Assembly: GCA_030748735.1 (NCBI GenBank)
Contig: JASMLK010000043.1
Span: forward strand, 62,001-126,000
Direction: 5' to 3'
DNA from: Myxococcota bacterium
GTDB lineage: Bacteria > Myxococcota_A > UBA9160 > UBA4427
DNA length: 64,000 bases
The position numbers were made by a program, and so were the translations under genes. The notes under the pieces were generated by a model. The model made no database searches. It was given only the letters and a program-made list of their open reading frames with translations, and had not been told where the DNA came from. This document shows, piece by piece, positions 54,252-62,855 of the stretch. Each line of letters opens with the position of its first letter. Positions within the stretch are counted from its first letter, which is position 1.

Positions 54252-55073
54252 TCATGATTCCAGGCCGAATACCCGCTTCGCGTTGCCGGCGAGAAACAGC
54301 GACGCACCCTCTTCGTCGAGCCCGAGATCGTCGAGGCCGGCCAGGGCCTTGGCGTGCGGGATCATCGGGAAGTTGGTGCCGAAGAGGACCTTCTTCTTTC
54401 CGTTGTGCTTCATGTAGTCGACGAACTGCGCGGGATAGCGGCGCACGGTGTAGGCGGACGTGTCGATGAAGACGTTTTCGTGCTTCGTCGCAACCGCGAT
54501 GGCTTCATCGGTCCACGGATAGCCAATATGACCACCGACGATCGTGAGCTCGGGGAAATCCAGGGCGACCCGGTCGAGGTAGATGGGGCGCCCTACTTCC
54601 GAATCCATCAGCGGGCCCGTGTGACCGATCTGCGTGCAGAACGGCACGCCGAGGTCGCAGCAGGCGACGTACACGGGATAGAACCTGCGGTCGGTCGGCG
54701 GCACTTCCCATAGCCAGGGCAGAACGCGAATCGCCTTGAAGCCGAGTTCGTCTACGCAGCGACAGATTTCGGCGACGGCTTCCATGGGGCGCGAGATGTC
54801 GACCGACCCCACGCCGACCAGGCGGCCATCCGACGCTTCGACGAAGGAAGCCACCTCGTCGTTCGAGATCATGACGTTTCGCGGGGCCACCCAGGCACTG
54901 ATCAGCGCCTTCGAAACGCCGCCGGCGTCCATGGACCCCAGGGTCAACGAAACGGGAATCTCTGCGTCGGGATCCGGCGCCTCCTCGCGGTTCCAACGCC
55001 GCAACGAATCGAAGATCGGGTCGGAGATGTGCCGAGCTGTCGGGTGCTGACACCAGGCGTCGATGATTTCCAC
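54252..55073 (-). CDS. Amidohydrolase-2 family metal-dependent hydrolase/decarboxylase
   Basis: About 273 residues of TIM-barrel amidohydrolase, group of ACMSD-like enzymes: IIDAWCQHPTARHISDPIFD at the start, GFKAIRVLPWLWEVPPTDRR, VPFCTQIGHTGPLMDSEVGR, VGGHIGYPWTDEAIAVATKH and VLFGTNFPMIP. The His of QIGHTGP, the His of GGHIGYPW and the Asp region TSAY are likely metal or catalytic residues. I chose GTG 55073 since the family begins with the I-D-A-W strand. Frames further upstream enter the ATP-grasp gene region. Substrate unknown. Confidence 0.85.
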   Translation of the reverse strand: MEIIDAWCQHPTARHISDPIFDSLRRWNREEAPDPDAEIPVSLTLGSMDAGGVSKALISAWVAPRNVMISNDEVASFVEASDGRLVGVGSVDISRPMEAVAEICRCVDELGFKAIRVLPWLWEVPPTDRRFYPVYVACCDLGVPFCTQIGHTGPLMDSEVGRPIYLDRVALDFPELTIVGGHIGYPWTDEAIAVATKHENVFIDTSAYTVRRYPAQFVDYMKHNGKKKVLFGTNFPMIPHAKALAGLDDLGLDEEGASLFLAGNAKRVFGLES

Positions 55074-55158
55074 GATGTTCGCCTTCGAGTTTGGGAGTGG
55101 AACTCGAACATCGCGCAGAAAAGCCGCATCCGCACCGCTCGCGCAACGGCTCAGCCGG

Positions 55159-56148
55159 TCAACGCCTCGCGCGTCGCCGTTCGTTTCGCCGGCCTCGCGT
55201 GAGCGCGACGTCGACCAATTGGCGCGTGAACCCCGTGTGCCCGGCCGGATCGAAGAACAGACACAGGTCGGCACCACCCCAGTCCTTCTTCTCGAAGTAG
55301 ATGCCCGGCAACGGGTTGATTTCGAGGGTGTACGGCGTCCCCGTGGCGTCCACGCGCACATCCGTGCGCGCAAAGCCGGTGCCACCCAGCTCGAGGAAGA
55401 AGCGCGTGGCCTCGTCGCGCAGTCTCGCGTCGAGCGCTGGATCCGGAACCGGGGCGGCACCGAGCCCCGCGTGTTCGAACCACTTCAGTTTTTCGTGCTT
55501 GAAGGTTTCGCCCTTGGGAAAGGTGTACTGCACCGGGACATAGGTGGTTGGCTTCCGCGGCTGGCCCGGGGTCTCGGCGATGAGCACCGTGCACTCGTCG
55601 CCTTCGATGAACTCTTCGACGAGCGCAGCGGGATGACGCGAGAGCATCTTGCGCACCTGGCGCCGCAGGCCCGCCTCGGTCTGCACACGCGACTGCCGAC
55701 TCAGGTCGATGCTCGCGAACCCCGCATAGCACTTCACGATGATCGGGAAGCGGAGCTTCTCGAGCACCTTGTCGACATCGCGTTCATGCCGCACGACGAC
55801 GTCCTTCGGCGCCGCGATTCCGGCGCGACGACACGCGTCCTTCATCTGCCTTCGCGTGGGATCGAAGAAACCCGATGTCGGCCCGGTAAAGGGAACCCCG
55901 TGCTTTTCGAGGGTGCGTACGACCTCGATGCCGGGGAAGCTCTTGCCGTCGCCATCGCAGAGATTGAAATAGACGTCGAAGTCCTTGGCGATCATCTCTT
56001 CGACCCGCTCGACCGCTGCCCGCCCCGCTTCGAGAGGTTCGAGGTGCCAGTCGGCTTCCGGAAGAAACGGCCGTGGGTCACACGGGTAGTCGTCTTCCGG
56101 AAATGGCTCCGTATCGAGCTCTTGGTAGGTGAGCAGACAGATCCGCAC
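55159..56148 (-). CDS. ATP-grasp ligase (D-Ala-D-Ala ligase-like)
   Basis: 329 residues of ATP-grasp fold. Visible elements are the N-terminal YQELDTEPFPEDDYP region, FPGIEVVRTLEKHGVPFTGP (as in D-alanine ligase N-domains), PIIVKCYAGFASIDLS (the ATP lysine and loop), LVEEFIEGDECTVLIAE and the metal site TPYTLEINPLPGIY. It should join a carboxylate and an amine with ATP; the substrate is unknown. The start is GTG 56148. It lies upstream of, and in line with, the amidohydrolase gene (85 bases apart). Confidence 0.83.
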   Translation of the reverse strand: MRICLLTYQELDTEPFPEDDYPCDPRPFLPEADWHLEPLEAGRAAVERVEEMIAKDFDVYFNLCDGDGKSFPGIEVVRTLEKHGVPFTGPTSGFFDPTRRQMKDACRRAGIAAPKDVVVRHERDVDKVLEKLRFPIIVKCYAGFASIDLSRQSRVQTEAGLRRQVRKMLSRHPAALVEEFIEGDECTVLIAETPGQPRKPTTYVPVQYTFPKGETFKHEKLKWFEHAGLGAAPVPDPALDARLRDEATRFFLELGGTGFARTDVRVDATGTPYTLEINPLPGIYFEKKDWGGADLCLFFDPAGHTGFTRQLVDVALTRGRRNERRRARR

Positions 56149-56238
56149 CTCGTGAGGCTAACCAAGAATGGGTTCTCGACCGCCACCGGGGCACCAAACA
56201 AAAGAGCGTTCTGTTTGCGTCACGGACGCGACCGCTCC

Positions 56239-57387
56239 ATGCTTCCGCGCGCATCTGGAGTTCGACTGATCGTGCGTGTCTTTTCCGCCAGCATCGAGAG
56301 TTTCCTCGCGCGACTCGACGCGATGATTCGGCCCCTGCTTCGGGACGAATTCGGGGTGAAGGTCGGACGAACGCGCTTCGAAACGCTCGACGGCTGGACC
56401 TGGCCGATCCGACTCGTCGCCATCGATGACAAGGACCGACTCGGTTACTTCGACGCCGAAGGCTGCACGATCGCGGTGCACAAGCGCCTGATGTACACCG
56501 CGAAGGATCGCGTGCTCAAGGACCTGCTGCGCCACGAGCTCGCCCACTACTTCACCTACATCGCCTTCCACGAGAGCGGCCTCGACACGCGCACCCACGG
56601 TCCGCAGTTCCAGGCGACCTGCGATCGCTACGGCGTGCCGGACGCCGCGCGCCGAGCGAGCTGCGATGTCACCAGCGAAAACGACGCAATCGAGGGAGAA
56701 CTCGCGAACGAGGCTGCGATCGCGAAGATCCAACGCCTGCTCGCACTCGCGAAGAGCGACAACGAACACGAAGCCGAACTCGCCCTGTTGCGCGCCAACG
56801 AGCTGATGGTCCGACACAACCTCGATGCGGCCGCCGCCCTCGGCGGTGCCCATGGCGCGGACGAAACCGAGTACTGCGTCGCAGTCGTGATCCCCTGCAA
56901 ACGAAGCAGTCCACGCGTGAGTGCCATCGCTGACATCTTGACCGAGTACTTCGTCTACCCGGTACAGACGCGCGAAGGTCTCGAAGTCACCGGCACCAGA
57001 GCGAACGTCGAACAAGCGCACTACATCGCCGACGTACTCGATCGCGCCCTCGCCGCTTCATGGAAACGCGCTCGCGGCGAAAGCCACGGCGTGCGACTGC
57101 GAGAGAAGCCCTTCATGGAGGCGGCGGCCGCGTCCTATCTCGCAAAGCTCCGCCACGCGAAGGCGCAGGTGGACATGCGCGACCAGCGGGCCCTGACCCG
57201 GCTCGCAACAGAACTGGAATGGGCGGGACAGGGAATCCAGGGAGGTGGCCTTCGCACCTCGACGGTCTGGTATGAACCATGCGCGGCTTCGACTTCACGG
57301 GGTGCGCGCGCTGGGGAGCGACTCGAAATTCAACGAGGGGTGTCTGCGAAGGGGACCGTCGTGCTGCTCGGGGGCGGCCATCGCTGA
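56239..57387 (+). CDS. SprT-like metalloprotease domain joined to DUF2786
   Basis: About 382 residues. Residues 85-125 hold LKDLLRHELAHYFTYIAFHE, an HExxH zinc site with a following His, typical of SprT-like proteins; then comes a DUF2786 domain (about 158-196), IAKIQRLLALAKSDNEHEAE and LMVRHNLDA. The C-terminal third resembles the extension found after DUF2786 elsewhere (GTRANVEQAHYIADVLDRAL). Such proteins are thought to act on DNA-bound proteins or in phage/plasmid contexts, but function is unproven. The start is uncertain: a GTG 36 bases further in is possible. Confidence 0.78.
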   Translation: MLPRASGVRLIVRVFSASIESFLARLDAMIRPLLRDEFGVKVGRTRFETLDGWTWPIRLVAIDDKDRLGYFDAEGCTIAVHKRLMYTAKDRVLKDLLRHELAHYFTYIAFHESGLDTRTHGPQFQATCDRYGVPDAARRASCDVTSENDAIEGELANEAAIAKIQRLLALAKSDNEHEAELALLRANELMVRHNLDAAAALGGAHGADETEYCVAVVIPCKRSSPRVSAIADILTEYFVYPVQTREGLEVTGTRANVEQAHYIADVLDRALAASWKRARGESHGVRLREKPFMEAAAASYLAKLRHAKAQVDMRDQRALTRLATELEWAGQGIQGGGLRTSTVWYEPCAASTSRGARAGERLEIQRGVSAKGTVVLLGGGHR

Positions 57388-57450
57388 ACGGCGATGCAGC
57401 CGAGAGACGCGCACCCGGCCCGCCCGTCTCCAGGCGACGCGTTCAGCCAA

Positions 57451-59112
57451 TTAGTTCGACCAGTAGATGTACTCGTCGCCCGGCTCTTCGGGCTGTGTCA
57501 GGTCTTTGTCGAGGTTCGTGGCCGTCGAAATCTGTGCTGGCCAGGCGGGCGGTGGCTGTTCGGCGTTGTGGGCCGCGAGTGCGAGCTTCAACTCTTCGAG
57601 CTTGTCCGGGCGCTCGCTTGCAAGGTCTCGCCGTTCGGTCGGATCGGTCTTCATGTCGAAGAGCCAGGCACGCCCGGGTGGATCGCTCACGTTGAGCTTC
57701 CAGCCATCGACCAGAGCCGATTGCGAAGTGCCACTTCGCCAGAAGAGCGTGCGGTGGGGCACGCCCGTCGCCTCGCCCGTGACGAAGGGCAGCAGATCGA
57801 CGCCGTCGACCTTGCGATCGGTCGGCAGCGCAGCACCGCCCGCTGCAGCTGCAGTCGCGTACATGTCGAAGTGGTGGACTGGCTCCTTCACTTCGCTCCC
57901 CGGCGCGATGCGCGCGGGCCACTTCGCGTAGAACGGAACATGGATGCCCCCTTCGAAGAGCGAGATCTTCCAACCGCGAAAGGGGCTGTTCACTTCGGGT
58001 AGGCCGATGTAGCCGGCACCGCCGTTGTCCGAGGTGAACATGACGAGTGTGTTGTCTTCGAGCCCGTTCTGCTCCAGCGCCTCGAGCACCCGCCCCACAC
58101 CTCGATCGAGGCTGCGGATCATCGCGGCGTAGACACGCTCGCGGTGACTCTCGATGTGCGAAAGCGCTTCGTAGTCTTCCCTCGCTGCCTGCAATGGCGT
58201 GTGGGGCGCCCAGTGAGCGAGGTAGAGGAAGAAGGGGCGATCCTTGTTCGCTTCGATCACCTTCACCGCTTCGTCGGTGTAGTAGTCGGTGAGGTAGCGG
58301 GCCGGCTCGAAATTCACGCCGCCGTTGAACTGCGCAGCGAAGCGAAGCGCCGACCAGAGAAAGCGATCGATCGGGTCGAAGTCCTGCTTCGAATTCACGA
58401 CGTCAGGATGGTCTTCGGGCAGGTACATGCCGCTCGCCATGAGCAGGCTCTCCTTGAAGCCCTGCTCGTGTGGCGCCATGCCGTTCGTGCGGCCGAGGTG
58501 CCACTTGCCAATGTGGGCCGTGTGATAGCCCTGCCCCGCCAGGAGTTCGGCGATGGTGATTTCCGAAGGCGGCATGCCCATTTCTTCGTAGGGCACCGTT
58601 TCGACATCTTCGTAGATGATTGGCTCGCGAAGTCGGGTCGTCGTCGTACTGAGCCGAGGGACGATCTGCATCATGCCCGGAGGGGTCGGTGTGAACTCGA
58701 AGCCGAAGCGCGTGCCGTAACGTCCCGACATGAGAGCCGCGCGTGAAGGCGCGCAGGTGCCGTTCGCCGCGTACCCGTTGCTGAAGTGCACGCCTTCTGC
58801 CGCAATCGAATCGATGTTCGGCGTGGGGACCGTGCCGCCCGCGACACCGCCACCGCCGAAGGTGACGTCGTTCCAGCCCAGGTCATCCGCCAGGATCAAG
58901 ACGATGTTGGGGGGCCGCTCTCCGGTGGGCCGTCCCTTCGGATCACTGCCCGTGGACCAGGTGACTTCGCGGTTGGGCTCGACGGGGACCCGGTGCTGCA
59001 CCGCCTTCCCGATCAGGTAGAGCGCGATATCGATGCGATTCACGTACGCGATCGTTGCGACCACGAGGATCGCAGCCATGACGCTGATTCCCAACCGAAT
59101 ACGGGTGCTCAT
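57451..59112 (-). CDS. Formylglycine-dependent sulfatase, membrane-anchored
   Basis: 553 residues: an N-terminal membrane helix (LGISVMAAILVVATIAYVNR), metal-binding ILADDLGWND (Asp76, Asp77), the modification motif CAPSRAALMSGRYG with Cys120 (CxPSR), HIGKWHLG, HWAPHTPL and FTSDNGG. All standard type I sulfatase residues are present, so it should hydrolyse sulfate esters after formylglycine conversion. The maturase gene is not seen here. It acts outside the cytoplasmic membrane. The SGNH hydrolase gene is upstream in the same direction (131 bases). Confidence 0.92.
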   Translation of the reverse strand: MSTRIRLGISVMAAILVVATIAYVNRIDIALYLIGKAVQHRVPVEPNREVTWSTGSDPKGRPTGERPPNIVLILADDLGWNDVTFGGGGVAGGTVPTPNIDSIAAEGVHFSNGYAANGTCAPSRAALMSGRYGTRFGFEFTPTPPGMMQIVPRLSTTTTRLREPIIYEDVETVPYEEMGMPPSEITIAELLAGQGYHTAHIGKWHLGRTNGMAPHEQGFKESLLMASGMYLPEDHPDVVNSKQDFDPIDRFLWSALRFAAQFNGGVNFEPARYLTDYYTDEAVKVIEANKDRPFFLYLAHWAPHTPLQAAREDYEALSHIESHRERVYAAMIRSLDRGVGRVLEALEQNGLEDNTLVMFTSDNGGAGYIGLPEVNSPFRGWKISLFEGGIHVPFYAKWPARIAPGSEVKEPVHHFDMYATAAAAGGAALPTDRKVDGVDLLPFVTGEATGVPHRTLFWRSGTSQSALVDGWKLNVSDPPGRAWLFDMKTDPTERRDLASERPDKLEELKLALAAHNAEQPPPAWPAQISTATNLDKDLTQPEEPGDEYIYWSN

Positions 59113-59243
59113 TTCGACCGCCTCCCGGTCACACGACCATCAACTGATATTGGCACGACCAGTGACAATACCAGGAAGGGCACTTCCGACAAGGAGGGAC
59201 TGCTCGAAGCGTCCGCTCACGAACGCCACGCCCTTGCCCAAAA

Positions 59244-60314
59244 TCAGCGGCTGAGGAGGCCGCGGATCTCGGGTTCGAGCAGGTCGGCAACGAGTCGGTT
59301 GCCGGCCACGTTTGCATGCACGGCGTCGACGAACATGGGGGCCTCTTGCTTGCGAAAGTGCGGGATGAGGTCGACGAAGGGAACACCTTTCGCCTTCGCC
59401 ACCCTGCTCATCACGATCTGCTTGCGCGTCACGCGGTCGTTCGCCATCTGACGCGCGATCGGCCAGGCCATGAGAATGACCTCTGCACCGAGGCTTCGAG
59501 CGTGATCGACGATCTGCCCCAACTCCGACGCGTACTCGGCGTCGTTGAGCCGGGGTCGACGATGTGCCGTGCCGGGTTCGAGCGCCGCACCGGGCCCGCG
59601 TAGCGCCACCAGCATCTGCACCAGGCTCGAATGTCGCAGCAGCCAGTTGTCGAAGCGTGCGCGATCCCTGGCGTGTTCGAGGTCGCTGCGGCCATCCCAT
59701 GGCAGGTCGTCGTTGAACATGAAAGAGACGACGACCGCACTCGGCGGGCGATCGAAGTGCAGGGTTTCGAGGGTCACGCGCCCCTGATACGCGGTGTATC
59801 CGGGAACGGCTGCGTTGATCGACCGTGCTCGCGCGAATCGGCCCTGTAGCAACGCGGCGAAGGTCTCGTCACCTTCGACACCCACGCCGAAGGTGCAGGA
59901 GTCGCCCAGGAACAAGACGTCCTGGGTCGCGTCCGGCACACGGGACATCGCTCGGTGCCCGAGCTCATTCGTCGACACCGTGAATGCGATCGGACGTGAG
60001 TTCCCAAGGCTCCCCGTCAATCGCTGCGTGTCGAGGTCGGGGCGAGCACGCCAGAAGCGCTGCTCGTCGGGTTCGAGGATCGTCTGGAGTTGCTCGAAGC
60101 CTGCGGCGACCAGCACATCACCCAGCGCGGTCCAGCGGTCGCTTTCGTCGACCGCGAGCCATAGCCGCGCTGCACCCTCGGCAAACGCCCAGACCGAAAC
60201 CAGAACGACGAAGGCGAACAGCGACTTGCGCCGAAGCGAAATCGCACCACCGCCTTCGGATGCGGCGGTTGGCGAACCGTTCGATCGAGGCATGCGGCCG
60301 GATGCTTCCCCCAT
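59244..60314 (-). CDS. Anchored SGNH-hydrolase-like protein
   Basis: 356 residues with an N-terminal membrane helix (LFAFVVLVSVWAFAEGAARL). The SGNH blocks appear as LFLGDSCTFGVGVEGDETFA (nucleophile Ser), FMFNDDLP (Asn block) and VDAVHANVAGNRLVAD (Asp/His pair). It fits the periplasmic SGNH group found with alginate- or lipid-modifying systems. Pairing with a sulfatase suggests joint removal of ester groups from an extracellular polymer or lipid; this is inference. MPRSNGSP at 60293 is an alternative start. Confidence 0.82.
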   Translation of the reverse strand: MGEASGRMPRSNGSPTAASEGGGAISLRRKSLFAFVVLVSVWAFAEGAARLWLAVDESDRWTALGDVLVAAGFEQLQTILEPDEQRFWRARPDLDTQRLTGSLGNSRPIAFTVSTNELGHRAMSRVPDATQDVLFLGDSCTFGVGVEGDETFAALLQGRFARARSINAAVPGYTAYQGRVTLETLHFDRPPSAVVVSFMFNDDLPWDGRSDLEHARDRARFDNWLLRHSSLVQMLVALRGPGAALEPGTAHRRPRLNDAEYASELGQIVDHARSLGAEVILMAWPIARQMANDRVTRKQIVMSRVAKAKGVPFVDLIPHFRKQEAPMFVDAVHANVAGNRLVADLLEPEIRGLLSR

Positions 60315-60358
60315 GCATGCGAACTAGCACAGATTCGCAACCACCCCAGCCACACCCC

Positions 60359-61186
60359 TCAGTGCGCCAGGTTCAACGCCTTCGGCGGTCGCACCGTGAT
60401 GTCGGCGATGTTCACCTCGATCGGTTGTTTCACCACGTAGAGCACGGCGTCGGCGATGTGGGCGGGGTCGCCGAAGCGTTCCTTCACCTGACTCGAAACG
60501 GCTTGGAGCACTTCCTCTGGCAGCCGCTCACCCTTCCCCACTTCGATGTCGAGCCCGGCCATCTTGAGCACACCTGCCTTGAAGCCGGCGTCGAAGTTGC
60601 GGGCGAAGTTCGTCGCGATGGCCCCGGGCATCACGTTGGTGACGCGGATCGTGTCTTCTTCGACTTCGTTGCGAAGCGAGGCCGAGATCACGTTGACGGC
60701 GTGTTTGGTCGCGCCATAGACGCCGGAATCGCCGCGTTGAGACGCGACCGAGGAGATGTTCACGATCTTCCCCTCGGCACCGCAGTCACGCATGGCCTTG
60801 ACCGCCGCCTGACAACCGACGAGTACCGCGAGCACGTTGGTGTCGAACATTTCCCGCCAGTCCTCGGGATCGCCGGCCATGATCGAACCCGGGTATTCCA
60901 GCCCCGCGTTGTTGACCATGATGTCGAGGCGACCCGTTTCACCCACGGCGCTTTCCACCAGCCCACGAACCTGCGCGACGTCGCGCACATCGACAGTGAC
61001 GATCGACGCCTTGCCGCCCGACGCTTCGATCTTCTTCTTCGACTCTTCCATCGAGGCCGGCGTGCGACCCGAAAGAAAGACATGCGCCCCCGCCGCGCCG
61101 AGTTGTTCGGCGATGGCGCGGCCAATTCCGCTGCTGCTTCCAGTGACCACGGCGGTTTGACCGGCGAGGGCTCGTTCGTTGCTCAT
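60359..61186 (-). CDS. Short-chain dehydrogenase/reductase (SDR)
   Basis: 275 residues: cofactor motif TGSSSGIGRAIAEQLGAAGA, NNAG, catalytic Ser in VNISSVASQRG, and YGATK (Tyr-x-x-x-Lys). NAD(P)-dependent oxidoreductase of unknown substrate; the C-terminal part (VKQPIEVNIADITVRPP) is usual for clavulanate-dehydrogenase-like SDRs. ATG 61186 has AGGAG. It is divergent from the TetR gene with 137 bases between the starts, holding a perfect inverted repeat, so it is the probable regulatory target. Confidence 0.92.
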   Translation of the reverse strand: MSNERALAGQTAVVTGSSSGIGRAIAEQLGAAGAHVFLSGRTPASMEESKKKIEASGGKASIVTVDVRDVAQVRGLVESAVGETGRLDIMVNNAGLEYPGSIMAGDPEDWREMFDTNVLAVLVGCQAAVKAMRDCGAEGKIVNISSVASQRGDSGVYGATKHAVNVISASLRNEVEEDTIRVTNVMPGAIATNFARNFDAGFKAGVLKMAGLDIEVGKGERLPEEVLQAVSSQVKERFGDPAHIADAVLYVVKQPIEVNIADITVRPPKALNLAH

Positions 61187-61282
61187 GGGAGACTCCTGTT
61201 CCGGGTGCCCTCGTGGTGTCGTGCATGTGTCGGCCCAGAGCCGTCGCGACGCAACCAGCGGCACCCCGGTTGGGGGGATGCG

Positions 61283-61318
61283 TCAGATTGACGTTTTGGC
61301 TCTATTTTGTCAATCTGA
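61283..61318. promoter_or_regulatory. Perfect 10-base inverted repeat between divergent SDR and TetR genes
   Basis: TCAGATTGAC and its exact complement GTCAATCTGA are separated by 16 bases of T-rich spacer. The right arm ends 5 bases before the ATG of the TetR gene. Position, symmetry and the divergent layout make it a strong candidate operator for this TetR protein, probably repressing both genes. The long spacer would place the two half-sites about 2.5 helical turns apart. Confidence 0.75.
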
Positions 61319-61323
61319 GATAC

Positions 61324-61908
61324 ATGCCCGGATCGACGGAACCCAGGAAACGAGAAGCGATCCTCGAGGCCGCGTTTCACGCATTCAGCCGCTACGGCTT
61401 TCGCAGGACCTCCCTCGAGGACATCGCCCGTGAAGCGGGCATCTCTCGTGCTTCTATCTACACGTACTTTCAGAACAAAGAAGAGGTCTTCCGCAGCGTC
61501 GCGGGTTCGTTGCACGAACAGTCGCTGGGGAGCGCGGAAGCAGAGCTGAAGCATGCGGGGGATCTCGCGTCCAGAGTCGAAGCGGCACTCTTCGCCCGAA
61601 TCGGCCCCTTTCAGGAGGTCGTCACCGGGTCCGCCCACGGCGGCGAGATCTACGACGAGAGCAACCGCCTGTGTGGTGACGTGGCGGCGGCCTCGTCCCG
61701 GCGATTCGAAAGGCTGCTCGCGACGGCACTCCGCGCGGCGGCACGCAACGGCGAAATCGATCTGGCGGCATCGGGGCTTTCTGCTGCGGCGGCGGCCGAA
61801 CTACTTCGACTCGGCGCGGTAGGTCTGAAACCGGGTGCGCCAGACGTCGCGACCTTCCGCCGCCGATTGAGGGGCTTCGTTCGCGTCTTCTTTCGCGGAC
61901 TTCGCTGA
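61324..61908 (+). CDS. TetR-family regulator divergent from an SDR
   Basis: 194 residues with a textbook N-terminal DNA-binding domain: KREAILEAAFHAFSRYGFRR and EDIAREAGISRASIYTYFQN, followed by the ligand domain. ATG 61324 lies just after the inverted repeat and has no strong ribosome-binding site, so the operator and the translation start nearly overlap. The LLM oxidoreductase follows 44 bases downstream on the same strand. It may control the SDR, itself and the LLM gene as a small regulon. Confidence 0.9.
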   Translation: MPGSTEPRKREAILEAAFHAFSRYGFRRTSLEDIAREAGISRASIYTYFQNKEEVFRSVAGSLHEQSLGSAEAELKHAGDLASRVEAALFARIGPFQEVVTGSAHGGEIYDESNRLCGDVAAASSRRFERLLATALRAAARNGEIDLAASGLSAAAAAELLRLGAVGLKPGAPDVATFRRRLRGFVRVFFRGLR

Positions 61909-61952
61909 TCGGTCGCGTACCTTGCATCACCTGCCATCGACGGGAGAGCGGC

Positions 61953-62822
61953 ATGAAGATCGGCATCATCGGGATCAACATCGGCGCGCAGAACGCTGAC
62001 CAGATCATTCGCTTCGCACAAAGGGCGGAAGAGATTGGCCTCGAGTCCATCTGGACCTTCGAGCACGTCATGGTCCCGATCGAGTACGAATCTGCCTACC
62101 CCTACACCGCCGACGGCAAGATGGCGGCCACACCCGAAACCAACATGGTCGACCCCCTCATCACGCTTTCCGCCATTGCGGCCGCGACGACCACGCTCCG
62201 ACTCGGCACCGGGGTCAACATCCTCCCGCAGACCAACCCTCTGTCGCTCGCGAAGCAGGCCGCGAGTCTCGACTTCATGTCGAACGGACGCTTCATGTTG
62301 GGTGTCGGCATTGGCTGGCTCGCGGAGGAATTCAAGGCGATGGGCGTTCCGTTCGAACGCCGGGGCGCACGTCACGACGACTACGCCGAGGCGATGCAGA
62401 AGGTCTGGTCGGGTGATGTCGTGGAACACCAGAGCGACTTCCTCGACTGGAGTGGTTTCAAGAGCTACCCGCTTCCCGTCCAGAAACCGTTCCCGCTCGT
62501 GATCGGCGGCTCGAAGGGAAAGATCTTCGACCGCGTCGCCCGCTTCGGTCGAGGCTGGTATGCCCCGGCCTCGAATCTCGCCTCGCTTCGGGAGATGATG
62601 GCGCCACTCGACGAGGCCTGTCGCGAAGTGGGGCGCGAACGGGCCAGCGTCGAGGTGTCGACGATGTGGGTGCCACAGCTCGAGACCGTCGACGTGGTTC
62701 CACAATACGAGGAAGCCGGCGTCGATCGGCTCGTTGTACCGCTCGTGGTCGTTGCGGGCGGAGGCGACCCGATCGATGGGCTCGAGCGCTTCGGGGACGA
62801 GGTCGTTTCCAAGCTCGTCTAG
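61953..62822 (+). CDS. LLM-class F420-dependent oxidoreductase
   Basis: 289 residues of a luciferase-like barrel: RAEEIGLESIWTFEHVMVPI, LRLGTGVNILPQTNPLSLAK, SLDFMSNGRFMLGVGIGWLA, EEFKAMGVPFERRGARHDDY and PFPLVIGGSKGKIFDRVARF. These blocks match the F420-binding subgroup. Substrate unknown; actinobacterial relatives act on lipid or steroid intermediates. ATG 61953 has GGGAGAGCGGC upstream. Probably co-transcribed with the TetR gene. Confidence 0.9.
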   Translation: MKIGIIGINIGAQNADQIIRFAQRAEEIGLESIWTFEHVMVPIEYESAYPYTADGKMAATPETNMVDPLITLSAIAAATTTLRLGTGVNILPQTNPLSLAKQAASLDFMSNGRFMLGVGIGWLAEEFKAMGVPFERRGARHDDYAEAMQKVWSGDVVEHQSDFLDWSGFKSYPLPVQKPFPLVIGGSKGKIFDRVARFGRGWYAPASNLASLREMMAPLDEACREVGRERASVEVSTMWVPQLETVDVVPQYEEAGVDRLVVPLVVVAGGGDPIDGLERFGDEVVSKLV

Positions 62823-62855
62823 GAACGTCAGCAACTACCCTGCTGAGAATCAGGC

